The translations under genes and the position numbers were made by a program. The notes under the pieces were generated by a model, which ran no database searches, was not told the origin of the DNA, and worked only from the letters and a program-made list of their open reading frames with translations. Below, piece after piece: positions 1 through 8,693 of a stretch of DNA of 64,000 bases. How positions within the stretch are numbered: position 1 is the stretch's first letter; each line of letters starts with the position of its first letter. The DNA is from CADEFX01 sp046154585 (GTDB lineage: Bacteria > Pseudomonadota > Alphaproteobacteria > Rhizobiales > Hyphomicrobiaceae): contig JBJXDX010000017.1 in assembly GCA_046154585.1 (NCBI GenBank), positions 1 to 64,000 on the forward strand. The letters are read 5' to 3'.

Positions 1-539
1 TGCGCTATCCGGTGGTGGAGGGCCACATGGTGGCCGAACCAAAAAGCCTCAAACCCGTGCCGCGCGATGGCAAGACCGTCGGCGAGATCATGGTGCGTGG
101 CAATACCGTGATGCTCGGCTATCTGAAAGAACCCAAGGTGACGGCCGAGACGTTCCGCGGCGGCTGGATGCATACCGGCGACCTGGCGGTCGAGCATTCC
201 GACGGCTATGTCGAGATCAAGGATCGCGCCAAGGACATCATCATCTCGGGCGGCGAAAACATCTCGAGCGTCGAGGTGGAAATCGCACTCTATAAGCACC
301 CGGCCGTGCAGCTTGCAGCCGTGGTGGCGCGGCCTGACCAGAAATGGGGTGAAACGCCTTGTGCCTTTGTGCAGCTCAAGCCGGGCACGACTGCCACTGC
401 TGAAGAAATCATCGCCTTTTGCCGCGATCAGTTGGCCCATTTCAAGGCGCCGAAGACGGTGATATTCGGCCCATTACCGACGACGGCAACCGGCAAGATC
501 CAGAAGTTTGTCCTGCGCGAGCAGGCACGCTCTATCTAG
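1..539 (+). CDS. acyl-CoA synthetase (AMP-forming), C-terminal part
   Basis: The gene runs in from the left edge; the first complete codon is at base 3 and about 178 C-terminal residues are visible. Adenylate-forming (ANL) family motifs are clear: GWMHTGDLA, then DRAKDIIISGGENISSVEVE (the hinge and ligand-gating region), and near the end TATGKIQK, which carries the catalytic lysine. Family knowledge: these enzymes activate a carboxylic acid with ATP and CoA. The substrate-binding N-terminal domain is outside the window, so the substrate (fatty or aromatic acid) cannot be judged. The next gene (IlvD/Edd family) converges on it, with 96 bases between the stops. Confidence 0.93.
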   Translation, partial: RYPVVEGHMVAEPKSLKPVPRDGKTVGEIMVRGNTVMLGYLKEPKVTAETFRGGWMHTGDLAVEHSDGYVEIKDRAKDIIISGGENISSVEVEIALYKHPAVQLAAVVARPDQKWGETPCAFVQLKPGTTATAEEIIAFCRDQLAHFKAPKTVIFGPLPTTATGKIQKFVLREQARSI

Positions 540-635
540 TCTCCTCCGGCCTTTTTTCGGATTCCCAAGCTGAATGTCGCGGGTTCAATCCATCGCCCGC
601 TTCAATGCTTCAGAGATTAGGCCCAAGTAGCCTTC

Positions 636-2504
636 CTAGAACGCCTTGCCCGCGCCTGGGCGGTGCTTGTTGCTCGGTACGAACCCTGACCGCTCCGCTT
701 GCCGCGGCGCGCGCACCCAGATCTCCCGATTCGGATGCAGTCCGCCGCCGCGGGTGGCCGGAACCGCCGTGTGGCGTGCGCGATGAAGCAGGCGGGTGTC
801 GGCGTTGCCGCAGTTGGGGTGGATGCCGCCGTTCGCCTTGACCTCCTTTTCCCATTGCGCCTTGCGGCGGGCGAAAGTAGCGGGGTCGAGCAGCGCCGTG
901 CAGGTGAGCTCGTTCTTGTTGAGGTCGGCTATGATCTCATCGCCGTCTTCGATGAAGGCGATCGGACCACCGAGCGCAGCTTCCGGGCCGACGTGGCCGA
1001 TCACCAAGCCCACCGAGCCGCCGGAGAAGCGAGCATCCGTCATCAGCGCAACGACGATGCCGCGCTCGCGGCAGAGCGCCGTGATGCGCGAGGTCGGGTC
1101 GAGCATCTCCGGCATCCCCGGCGCGCCGCTTGGCCCCTCGTAACGCACAATAATTATGTCGTTGTTCTGGAAACTTTCGGGTTGGGCGTCGAGCGCTTGT
1201 AGCAAGCGCTGCTCGCCCTCGAACACACGCGCCTTGCCACGGAAGATGTTGTTCTCGAGACCCGCCTCGACGCCGGCAAGCTTGAGGATCGCGGAGAACT
1301 CAGGCGACAGGTTGCCGCCGAGCACGCGCAGGCCACCAGTCGGTTTGTAAGGCTTCTCGACGGAATAGATCACCTTGCCGTCGGCGCGCTTGGCTCCGAG
1401 GCGCTCGACCTGTTGGGCGAGTGTTTCGCCCGTGCAGGTCAGCACATTCCCGTTCAGCAGACCGGCCTCCAGAAGCTCGCGCACGATCACCTGCACGCCA
1501 CCGACCCTGTCGATGTCGACCATGGAGTACTTGCCGTAGGGCCGCGCGTCGGTGAGCACCGGCACGATATGCTGCGACAAGTGATTGAACTCCTCCGGTG
1601 TCATGACGTCCTTCCAGAAGTCGGCGAAGCCTGCCGCGCGCGCAATCTCGGGCGCATGCAGGGTCACATTGGTGGAGCCGCCGATTGCCATCGCGACGAT
1701 CACGGCATTGCGGAGGGAATCGCGCACGACGATATCACGCGGCTTCAGGTCTTTCTCGATGAGCTTCGCCAGAAGGTCCACCAATTCAGTCGGGAACTCG
1801 TTCAGGCGGCGCGGATCATCAGACGGCGGCGCCACCATGTGCAACGGCTGCATGCCGACAACGCCGATGAACGTCTGCATCGTGTTGTAGGTAAACATGC
1901 CGCCGCAACTGCCGAAGCCTGGGCAGGCATGACAGGCAATGTGGTAGCGGTGCTCGGGATCAGGATGCCCCGCGACCTGGTACGCGCTCACGAGGTCGAT
2001 CTTCTCGCCCGTCTTGGGATCGGTGCCAGGATGGATGGAGCCATCCGACATCATGATCGCCGGCTGGTTGTGTTCGAGCAGCGCAGCGAGCGTGCCGACC
2101 GGCGGCTTGTCGCAGGCAACGACCGCGATCGTGCCGGCAAGGCCGGTGGCGCTCAGGTGCTCGCAGAGCGCATCATGGGTCACTTCGCGGCCGATCAGCG
2201 AGTAGCGCATCTCGCGCGTGCCGTTGCGGATGCCGTCGGACGTGGCGATCGTGTACTCCGGCTGAACGAGGCGCAACTTGAGCTGGCCGGCACCCTGGCC
2301 GATGCGACTCTGGAGGCGCGCGTGGATCGCCTCCACCTTGTCCAAGACGCCGAGGTAACACTGACTGTCGCCCTTCGTGCCAACCACGCCGACCGAGGGT
2401 TCGTGGATGAGCTCGGGATCAGTGCCGAGTTCGCGCGCGATGCCAAGCGTCTGGGTCGAGCGGCCCGGATGGCGGTCAATGAGCACGATATTTGAGTTCT
2501 TCAC
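636..2504 (-). CDS. IlvD/Edd family dehydratase
   Basis: A 622-residue Fe-S dehydratase of the dihydroxy-acid/6-phosphogluconate dehydratase family. The three cluster cysteines can be placed: C49 (GDSQCYLG), C131 (VACDKP) and C200 (GSCGGMFTYNTM). Other family signatures are IATSDGI, MRYSLIGRE and ARFSGGSVGLVIGHVGPEAA. The sequence is clearly divergent from canonical IlvD, and the last 60 residues (from HPNCGNADTRLLHR) are a tail not seen in the usual IlvD, so a sugar-acid or catabolic dehydratase is as likely as branched-chain amino acid synthesis. I see no frameshift in the tail. It lies downstream of the CMD and LLM genes on the same strand, but a 266-base gap makes a shared operon uncertain. 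Confidence 0.85.
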   Translation of the reverse strand: MKNSNIVLIDRHPGRSTQTLGIARELGTDPELIHEPSVGVVGTKGDSQCYLGVLDKVEAIHARLQSRIGQGAGQLKLRLVQPEYTIATSDGIRNGTREMRYSLIGREVTHDALCEHLSATGLAGTIAVVACDKPPVGTLAALLEHNQPAIMMSDGSIHPGTDPKTGEKIDLVSAYQVAGHPDPEHRYHIACHACPGFGSCGGMFTYNTMQTFIGVVGMQPLHMVAPPSDDPRRLNEFPTELVDLLAKLIEKDLKPRDIVVRDSLRNAVIVAMAIGGSTNVTLHAPEIARAAGFADFWKDVMTPEEFNHLSQHIVPVLTDARPYGKYSMVDIDRVGGVQVIVRELLEAGLLNGNVLTCTGETLAQQVERLGAKRADGKVIYSVEKPYKPTGGLRVLGGNLSPEFSAILKLAGVEAGLENNIFRGKARVFEGEQRLLQALDAQPESFQNNDIIIVRYEGPSGAPGMPEMLDPTSRITALCRERGIVVALMTDARFSGGSVGLVIGHVGPEAALGGPIAFIEDGDEIIADLNKNELTCTALLDPATFARRKAQWEKEVKANGGIHPNCGNADTRLLHRARHTAVPATRGGGLHPNREIWVRAPRQAERSGFVPSNKHRPGAGKAF

Positions 2505-2770
2505 GAAAGGGCTCCTTTCAACGGCACGCGCGTTCGGCAGCGATAAGTGGCTCGGCGGACATCGCGACTAGAAGGGCTTTATGGCCGCGAACAGCCGCTA
2601 GAGGCAAGAGCACGTCTACCTGGCGCCAGAATTAGCTAATGACGGTCGGACGCCAGTTGCTTCGGCATAGGAGCTATGGGCCTTGGAAGCTCACCAGCGC
2701 CCCCGCAGCCGTACGGCGCGTTTCCGGCAAGCCCCGTTAGAGGCGTTAAATTGCCAGGGGCCGCACAGGC

Positions 2771-3538
2771 TCATGCCTCACGCGCTTTGACCTCCTGCAT
2801 CAGGATCGGCACGCTTTCGGTCATGGTGTGAATGCCGAGCACGCTGACGATCTGGAACACCTCCATGATCTCGTCTGCCGTTGCCCCGTGCTTCAGCGCG
2901 TTCTGCACGTGCACGCGAATGCCGGGCTCAAACAGCTTGGTCGTGGCGGCATCGATGGCGATGTAGATCAGCTCCTTGACCTTCGGTTCCAGCGTCCCGG
3001 TTTTCCAAGGCACGGACGAGAACTTGAGATAGGCCTCAAAGTAGTCCGGTGAGAGCGACAGAATTTTCTCCCACAGCGGCGTCCAGTATCCGCGCGCCTC
3101 GATGAAGGCGTCCTTGAGCTTCTGCTGCCGCGCATCGAGCCCCTTGCCCGCGATCTCATTCTCCCGGCCGGTCTTGCGTAGCTCCTCCTCCAGGATCGGC
3201 ACGCCGACGGTGCAGGAGTGGATGCCCAGCGTCGATGTGAGTTGCAGAACCTCCATCAGCTCCTGCTTGGTCGCGCCATGCTTCAGCGCATTCTGCATGT
3301 GAATGCGCGTGCCGGCATTGTAGAGATGCGTCGTGGAGGCATCGATGGCGACATAGATCAGCTCTTTCACCTTCGGCGGAAGAGGCCCGCTCTTCCACGG
3401 CACCGAGGAAAGCTGCATGTAGGCTTCGAAGAAATCGGCATCGAGACTAAGCACGTCATCCCACACGGGGCTCCAATAGCCGCGCGCCGCCATGAACTCC
3501 TGCTTGAGTGCTAGCTGTCTCGGCGTGAACTCACTCAT
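2771..3538 (-). CDS. carboxymuconolactone decarboxylase-like protein, tandem double domain
   Basis: A 255-residue protein made of two copies of one CMD-type domain (about residues 1-125 and 130-255). The copies align throughout: ARGYWSPVWDDVLSL/ARGYWTPLWEKILSL, FSSVPWKTG, PKVKELIY(V/I)AIDA and NALKHGAT. The start is set by a GGAGG ribosome-binding site just before the ATG at 3538; the frame stays open further upstream but that part is not coding. Neither half has the CxxC pair of AhpD peroxidases, so a redox role is unlikely. CMD proteins act in aromatic ring-cleavage pathways or as orphan helical-bundle proteins. It lies 25 bases after the LLM oxidoreductase gene and is probably co-transcribed with it. 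Confidence 0.85.
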   Translation of the reverse strand: MSEFTPRQLALKQEFMAARGYWSPVWDDVLSLDADFFEAYMQLSSVPWKSGPLPPKVKELIYVAIDASTTHLYNAGTRIHMQNALKHGATKQELMEVLQLTSTLGIHSCTVGVPILEEELRKTGRENEIAGKGLDARQQKLKDAFIEARGYWTPLWEKILSLSPDYFEAYLKFSSVPWKTGTLEPKVKELIYIAIDAATTKLFEPGIRVHVQNALKHGATADEIMEVFQIVSVLGIHTMTESVPILMQEVKAREA

Positions 3539-3563
3539 GGTTTGTCCTCCACTTGACGGCAGA

Positions 3564-4862
3564 TCACTCGGCAGCACCCGTCTTCTTGGCATGCGGGTCC
3601 GAGCGCGGAATGGCGATAGCGCCGCCGCGGTCGGCAAACGTCGACGCTTGGGCGACGCCAACCTTGGCGTGGGACCGGCCAAATGAGTCGACGACCGGAA
3701 TGTCATCGTCCGCCATCTCCGCCATGCGCGGCTTGCGCTCCAAAGCAGCGGCAACGTAGGGCGCCAGCTCCTTTCGCTTCTGCTCCTCGCGCACGCGATC
3801 GCGGGCCTTGAATTCGGGCAGCAGCGTCTTGCCGAACAGCTCGAGCGACTCGCAGATGTGCTCGTGCTTATTGTTGCCGCTCTGCTGCACGAAGATGACC
3901 TGATCGATGCCGATTTTCTCATAGCGCATGAGATGCTCGCGCACCTGGTCGGGCGTGCCGATGCCGCCGCGGCCGGCGTTGTCCTGAAGCTGGTCCTTCA
4001 CCTCCAGGAACTTCTCCCAGACGTTGGAGCGGCCCGGTTTGTGCTGGCCGTACATGCCGTAGTAGCCGAGCGAGTAGCCGAAGAAGCGGAAACCATCGAG
4101 ACCGCGGCGGGCGGCTTCGTCGGCATCCGCGTGCAGCGACATGCCGCTGACGATGGCGACGTTGGGATTGACCGTGTGGCTGACCGGGACGCAATCAGAC
4201 GACTTGATGATGTCGTAGTACTCCTGCACCCACTTGGCCGCCTGTTCGGGCTCGACGAAGGCGAAGGTGAGGGCACCGAGGCCCTGCTGGGCGGCGCGAT
4301 GGATGGTTTCGCGACGCGAGCATGCCATCCACATGGGCGGATGCGGGCGCTGCACGGGCTTGGGCACGATGTTGCGCGCGGGCATTTCGAAATACTGCCC
4401 CTTGAAGCCAGGGTAGGGCTGCATAGCGAGCATGTTGGCGGACTGCTCCGCGGACTCGCGCCACATGGCCGTCTTCAGCTTGTGATCGATGTTGAAGCCG
4501 AGCATCTCGACGGCCGTTGCGGATTCGCCGGTACCCCATTCGACGCGGCCGTTGGAGACGAGATCGAGCGTAGCGATGCGCTCCGCCGCGCGCGCCGGAT
4601 GATTGTAGCTGGCAGGCATCAGCATGACGCCGTGACCAAGCCGGATGTTCTTCGTGCGCTGCGAGCAGGCCGCCAAGAAAATCTCCGGCGCGGAGGAGTG
4701 CGAGTACTCCTCAAGGAAGTGGTGCTCGACCTCCCACACGTAATCGATGCCGATCCGGTCGGCGAGCTCCACCTGCTCAAGCGCCTCTTGATACAGCCGC
4801 CGCTCGGAATCCTGAGTCCAGGGTCGCGGAAGCTGATGCTCGTAGAACATTCCGAATTTCAT
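3564..4862 (-). CDS. LLM class flavin-dependent oxidoreductase
   Basis: A 432-residue bacterial-luciferase-like TIM barrel. The N-terminus MKFGMFYEHQLPRPW and EVEHHFLEEYSHSSAPEIFL, then LGHGVMLMPASYNHPARAAE and VSNGRVEWGTGES, are characteristic of F420/FMN-dependent monooxygenases of this class. Established role of the family: reduced-flavin-dependent oxidation of organic substrates. The tail of about 80 residues after the barrel is charged and low in complexity. The gene leads a probable two-gene unit with the double CMD protein, suggesting oxidation and then processing of an unknown compound. The substrate is not predictable from the sequence. Confidence 0.9.
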   Translation of the reverse strand: MKFGMFYEHQLPRPWTQDSERRLYQEALEQVELADRIGIDYVWEVEHHFLEEYSHSSAPEIFLAACSQRTKNIRLGHGVMLMPASYNHPARAAERIATLDLVSNGRVEWGTGESATAVEMLGFNIDHKLKTAMWRESAEQSANMLAMQPYPGFKGQYFEMPARNIVPKPVQRPHPPMWMACSRRETIHRAAQQGLGALTFAFVEPEQAAKWVQEYYDIIKSSDCVPVSHTVNPNVAIVSGMSLHADADEAARRGLDGFRFFGYSLGYYGMYGQHKPGRSNVWEKFLEVKDQLQDNAGRGGIGTPDQVREHLMRYEKIGIDQVIFVQQSGNNKHEHICESLELFGKTLLPEFKARDRVREEQKRKELAPYVAAALERKPRMAEMADDDIPVVDSFGRSHAKVGVAQASTFADRGGAIAIPRSDPHAKKTGAAE

Positions 4863-5055
4863 GGGGCCGTTTCTTTCTGGGTTCTATGCGCTTGTTGTTC
4901 TATGCCTGCGCAAGCCGGACGCAAGGTCCGGACATTTTGGGGAAGAGTAGCGGCCGGGTAAAGGGCGTGATTTCGCGGGCGTGCCCTCCAAAGGGAATGG
5001 CGACGCGCACATGCGCCGCCGAACTTCAACCATGCGAATCACTTAGGGTGCAGCC

Positions 5056-6351
5056 ATGCTCGACGCACTCAATCGCCTGGAGGAAGCACTCGGCCTCGAA
5101 CCAGCCGTTGTCGCATGGCTTCCGGCTGCGCTCGTGATATTGGTCGCAATCCTCGTGCTGATCGTCACCTTCGCCGTGTCTTCCTGGCGCCACGGGCGAG
5201 AAGCGCAGGGCCGGCAAGTGTTCGAAACGCAGTTCGCCGAGATCAAGGGCCGGCTGTCGGCCATGGCCGAGATGACGGCGCAGCGGCAGGCCGATCAGAC
5301 GCGGGGATTGGACGACAAGCTGGAGCATGTCGAACGGCACCTGGCGCAGACCCTCGACTCGTTCGGCCGCCGGGTTGCGGACGGCCTCACAGAAACGCAT
5401 CGCCAAGCCACGGATACGTCGGCACGCCTCAACGAGCGCATCGACACGCTGAGCCGCCATCTGGCACAGAACCTCGACACCCTGACCGAGCGAGTCGGCG
5501 ACAATCTTACAGAGGCTGGCCGGCGCACATCCGACACGCTGTCCAACCTCAACGAGCGCCTCGCGCTGATCGATGACGCGCGGCAGAGTCTCGCGGCCCT
5601 GTCGACGGAGGTCGTGTCGCTGCAGAGCGTTCTGTCCAACAAGCAGGCCCGAGGCGCCTTCGGCCAGGTGCGCATGGAGACGATCATTCGCGACGCGCTG
5701 CCGGTCGGGGCCTATGAGTTCCAGGCCACGCTTTCGAACGGCAAGCGGCCCGATTGCGTCATTCGCCTACCCAATACACCGGCGCCGCTCGTCATCGACT
5801 CCAAATTTCCGCTGGAAGGCTTCGAAGCGCTCCGGGTGGCGCACACGCCCGAGGAATCAAGGGCCGCGCACCACTCTATCCGCGACGCCGTTAGCCGCCA
5901 CATCGATGAGATTGCCGAAAAGTATCTCATTGCCGGCGAGACCCAGGATACGGCCCTGATGTTCGTACCCTCCGAGTCGATCTACGGCGACTTGCATGAG
6001 CGTTTCTCGGACCTGGTCCAGAAGGCCCATCGTGCCCGCGTCGTCATCGTCGCGCCAAACATCCTCATGCTGGCCGTACAGACCGTGCAGGCCGTCATCA
6101 AGGATGTGAAGATGCGCGATCAGGCCGGCGTCATTCAGCGCGAGGTGGGCGTGCTGCTCACCGATGTGCGACGTCTCCTGGAGCGCACCGCGGAGCTGGA
6201 GCGGCATTTCGGCCTGTCGTCCAAGGCGCTTGAGAAGATCGTTGCCTCCGCCGAGAAGATCTCCAAGCGCGGGCAGCGACTCCATTCTCTCGACCTCGAG
6301 GAGGCTGCCGAGGACATACCCGAGCCTCCCCGCCTCTCGGTGCAGGGCTGA
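5056..6351 (+). CDS. rmuC: DNA recombination protein RmuC
   Basis: A 431-residue protein with an N-terminal membrane anchor (about residues 20-40, AALVILVAILVLIVTFAV). A long heptad-rich coiled coil follows to about residue 190, with repeated units such as RLNERIDTLSRHLAQNLDTL. The conserved RmuC nuclease-like domain comes next (GAFGQVRMETIIRDALP, VIDSKFPLE, MFVPSESIYGDL, RVVIVAPNILMLAVQTVQAV). RmuC proteins limit inversion between short inverted repeats, possibly relevant in a window full of such repeats. The last base of the stop codon abuts the stop of the converging dehydrogenase gene with no spacer. Confidence 0.95.
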   Translation: MLDALNRLEEALGLEPAVVAWLPAALVILVAILVLIVTFAVSSWRHGREAQGRQVFETQFAEIKGRLSAMAEMTAQRQADQTRGLDDKLEHVERHLAQTLDSFGRRVADGLTETHRQATDTSARLNERIDTLSRHLAQNLDTLTERVGDNLTEAGRRTSDTLSNLNERLALIDDARQSLAALSTEVVSLQSVLSNKQARGAFGQVRMETIIRDALPVGAYEFQATLSNGKRPDCVIRLPNTPAPLVIDSKFPLEGFEALRVAHTPEESRAAHHSIRDAVSRHIDEIAEKYLIAGETQDTALMFVPSESIYGDLHERFSDLVQKAHRARVVIVAPNILMLAVQTVQAVIKDVKMRDQAGVIQREVGVLLTDVRRLLERTAELERHFGLSSKALEKIVASAEKISKRGQRLHSLDLEEAAEDIPEPPRLSVQG

Positions 6352-7521
6352 TTACGCGGCCAGTTCGAGAATCTCGCGCACCTGGGCCGGCCCGTCGATC
6401 CGCCGTGGATTACGTGGCACCCACGGCGTCCCCATGGCCTGCTCGGCAATGCGCGGGAAATTCTCCGGGCCGATCTTCACCGCACTCAGACTGCGCGGCA
6501 TGCCAAGGCCAGCAATCAAATCATGCAGCGCCTCGCCGGCGTCAGCGCCCTGCCGGCCCATGGCAGCGGCCACCAGCTCCTGACGCGCCGCGTTTACGGG
6601 CTTATTCCAGCGCATGACCGCCGGCAGCATGATGCACGACGTGTGTCCATGCGGGATGTCGAACGCCGCACCCAGAACATAGCCGATGCCATGACTGGCG
6701 CCCATAGGTATGCCGCTCGCCAGCGGCCCCATCGAGAGCCACGTGCCCATCTGGCAATCGAGGCGGGCTTGCAGATCTCCCGGATCGGCCTTCACACGTG
6801 GCAGGCCGCGGGCCAGCAGCGCCAGTCCTTGCAGGGCTTGCGCGTCACCGAATGGATTGGCCTCGTTGGCGCAGATGCCCTCGACGCAGTGATCGACCGC
6901 GCGAATGCCGGTCGACAGCCAGAGCCATTCCGGCGTGTGCACCGTCACTGCGGGATCCAGGATGACCGCTTGCGGAATGATCTGCGGATGGCGGATCAGC
7001 TCTTTCACACGTGTCCGCTCGTCAGTGACGCCGGAAATGCCGCTGAACTCGCCGCCCGACAGAGTCGTCGGTATAGTCACCTGACGAACCGTCGGCGCCT
7101 TGCACGGCGGCGGTCCGAGCGCGCCGTCGGGCCCCTTCACCGGCCGCAGTGCGTCCATCGCCTCGGGCGTGCGGATGTCGTTGGCAAGGCAAAGCTGCAC
7201 CGCCTTGGCGCCATCGGTAATAGAGCCGCCACCCAGCGTGACGATCAGATCGGCTCCGGCCTTGCGGGCCTGATCTGTCGCCGCGATGACGGCGCTGCGC
7301 GGCGTATGCGGCGGCATGCTGTCGAACGTCCCGGCACAAAGATTGCCAAGCGCCCGGCGCAGCTTCTCGATCTCCTCGGTCTTGCGATTGAGGGTGCCGC
7401 TCACCATCAGGACGACCCGCGTGGCACCCGAGCGGCGTGCGATCTCCGCCGCGCTCTCGGCCGCGGGTTTGCCAAACACGACCTCTTCCATGCGGCTGAA
7501 TACAACGCGCCCTACTGACAT
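6352..7521 (-). CDS. iron-containing alcohol dehydrogenase / maleylacetate reductase-like
   Basis: A 389-residue group III metal-dependent dehydrogenase. The nucleotide-binding motif GGGSITD is at residues 97-103; metal-ligand regions are STGIRAVDHCVEG, GASHGIGYVLGA and IPHGHTSCIMLP. Overall pattern and length fit maleylacetate reductases of aromatic catabolism, but related alcohol dehydrogenases cannot be excluded. It is divergent from a marR gene, and the shared 145-base intergenic region holds a perfect 20-bp palindrome, so control by that regulator is likely (inference). It ends directly against the rmuC stop. Confidence 0.85.
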   Translation of the reverse strand: MSVGRVVFSRMEEVVFGKPAAESAAEIARRSGATRVVLMVSGTLNRKTEEIEKLRRALGNLCAGTFDSMPPHTPRSAVIAATDQARKAGADLIVTLGGGSITDGAKAVQLCLANDIRTPEAMDALRPVKGPDGALGPPPCKAPTVRQVTIPTTLSGGEFSGISGVTDERTRVKELIRHPQIIPQAVILDPAVTVHTPEWLWLSTGIRAVDHCVEGICANEANPFGDAQALQGLALLARGLPRVKADPGDLQARLDCQMGTWLSMGPLASGIPMGASHGIGYVLGAAFDIPHGHTSCIMLPAVMRWNKPVNAARQELVAAAMGRQGADAGEALHDLIAGLGMPRSLSAVKIGPENFPRIAEQAMGTPWVPRNPRRIDGPAQVREILELAA

Positions 7522-7637
7522 ACGCCTCTCCCTTGCATCGACCCGTTCTGCGGACCATATCTTCGCTGCTTTAGATCTAGTCTATGCGAGGCGGGAGAGC
7601 GGGGCCAATCCCCAACCAGCAGCGATTGCCCTTGCCA

Positions 7638-7657
7638 TTACCTGCATATGCAGGTAA
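7638..7657. promoter_or_regulatory. perfect 20-bp palindrome, probable MarR operator
   Basis: TTACCTGCATATGCAGGTAA is a perfect inverted repeat with two 10-base arms, 9 bases before the marR ATG and about 116 bases before the divergent dehydrogenase gene. MarR dimers bind 16-20 bp palindromes of this shape, commonly next to their own gene. The right arm contains the only ribosome-binding-like bases (AGG) of marR, so binding would block transcription and possibly translation initiation. The assignment to this MarR is inference. Confidence 0.7.
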
Positions 7658-7666
7658 ATCCGCTGC

Positions 7667-8140
7667 ATGCCGGAAGATAGCTCACTCCCCAAGTTGACGG
7701 GCTGCACGTGCTCGCGCCTGAGAAAGGTCACGCGGCGCGTGTCGCAGATCTACGACCACTCCCTGGAGGCATGGGGCCTGACAGTCACGCAGTACGCCGT
7801 GCTCGCTCACCTGACCGCGTTCGACGGCATTAGCATCGGCGCGCTGGCGGAAAAAATGGTGATGGATCCCACCTCTCTGACACGAACCCTGCGCCCCCTC
7901 GAGCGCGAGGGTCTGGTCGTGCTCAAGCCGAGCCGAAGCGACCGCCGCATGCGCGCGCTGCATCTGACGGCGGCCGGCCGCCGCACATTCGAGAACGCCA
8001 AGCCGGCCTGGGCCCGCACGCAGCGCTTCATTGAATCGGCCATCGGCGAGCTGGAAACGCCGGCGCTGCACGCCGCACTGGATCGGGTGCTGGAACGGCT
8101 TGCCGGCATGAAGAACGCTTCTCCCGCAGCAACAGGATGA
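7667..8140 (+). CDS. MarR family transcriptional regulator
   Basis: A 157-residue winged-helix regulator. Family features: CSRLRKVTRRVSQIYD (dimer helix), LTVTQYAVLAHL, IGALAEKMVMDPTSLTRTLRPLEREGLV (helix-turn-helix), then the wing PSRSDRRMRALHLTAAGRR. MarR proteins usually repress neighbouring catabolic or efflux genes until a small aromatic ligand binds. It starts 9 bases after the 20-bp palindrome and is followed 7 bases later by a thioesterase and then an MFS carrier, which probably form one operon with it. Confidence 0.93.
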   Translation: MPEDSSLPKLTGCTCSRLRKVTRRVSQIYDHSLEAWGLTVTQYAVLAHLTAFDGISIGALAEKMVMDPTSLTRTLRPLEREGLVVLKPSRSDRRMRALHLTAAGRRTFENAKPAWARTQRFIESAIGELETPALHAALDRVLERLAGMKNASPAATG

Positions 8141-8147
8141 CGCCGCG

Positions 8148-8648
8148 ATGAGTTCAGCGCTCCCGCACCAGGTTGCCGGTGTCGTGCCGCAGGAGGTGGC
8201 CACCGCCGTCTCGGGGATGGACTTTCTCTCCGCCCTGCGCGACGGCAAGTATCCAGCGCCTCCGTACGCCGTCGAGACCGGCATCTGGATCACGGAGATC
8301 GATGCCGGCCGCGTCGTCTTCGAGGCCGACCCGTCGGCACGCTTCTACAATCCGCTCGGCACCGTTCATGGCGGCTGGATCTCGGGCCTCATCGATTCCG
8401 CCATGGGCTGCGCCGTGCATTCCCTGCTCAAGCCTGGCCAGGCCTATACGACTGTCGACATGACCATCAGTTTCGTTCGCCCGGTCTTCGAGAAGACGGG
8501 CCGGCTGAAATGCGAAGGCAAAATTGTTCACGCCGGCAGCCGCATCGCCACATCCGAGGGCCGCGTGTGGGACCAGGGCGGCAAGCTCATCGCCCACGGC
8601 ACCGAAACCTGCCTCATCTGGAGCGTTCCCGCCGTAACAGGATCCTGA
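8148..8648 (+). CDS. PaaI-type hotdog-fold thioesterase
   Basis: A 166-residue hotdog-fold protein. The hallmark NPLGTVHGGWISGLIDSAMG (the HGG active-site loop and the following helix) is present, with the beta-sheet stretch TTVDMTISFVRPV. Proteins of this family hydrolyse acyl-CoA thioesters, often aromatic ones such as phenylacetyl-CoA derivatives. It follows marR by 7 bases and precedes an MFS gene by 45 bases, which suggests one regulated unit relieving CoA traps and moving the free acid. Confidence 0.88.
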   Translation: MSSALPHQVAGVVPQEVATAVSGMDFLSALRDGKYPAPPYAVETGIWITEIDAGRVVFEADPSARFYNPLGTVHGGWISGLIDSAMGCAVHSLLKPGQAYTTVDMTISFVRPVFEKTGRLKCEGKIVHAGSRIATSEGRVWDQGGKLIAHGTETCLIWSVPAVTGS

Positions 8649-8693
8649 TCGCTGTCTTCTGTAGGTTCGCACCAAACAACTCGAAAGCGAAAC

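Noticed and set aside
560..605. tRNA T-arm-like GCGGGTTCAATCC
   Set aside because: The stem does not close (an extra CATCG before the pairing bases) and no acceptor, D or anticodon arm can be built around it.
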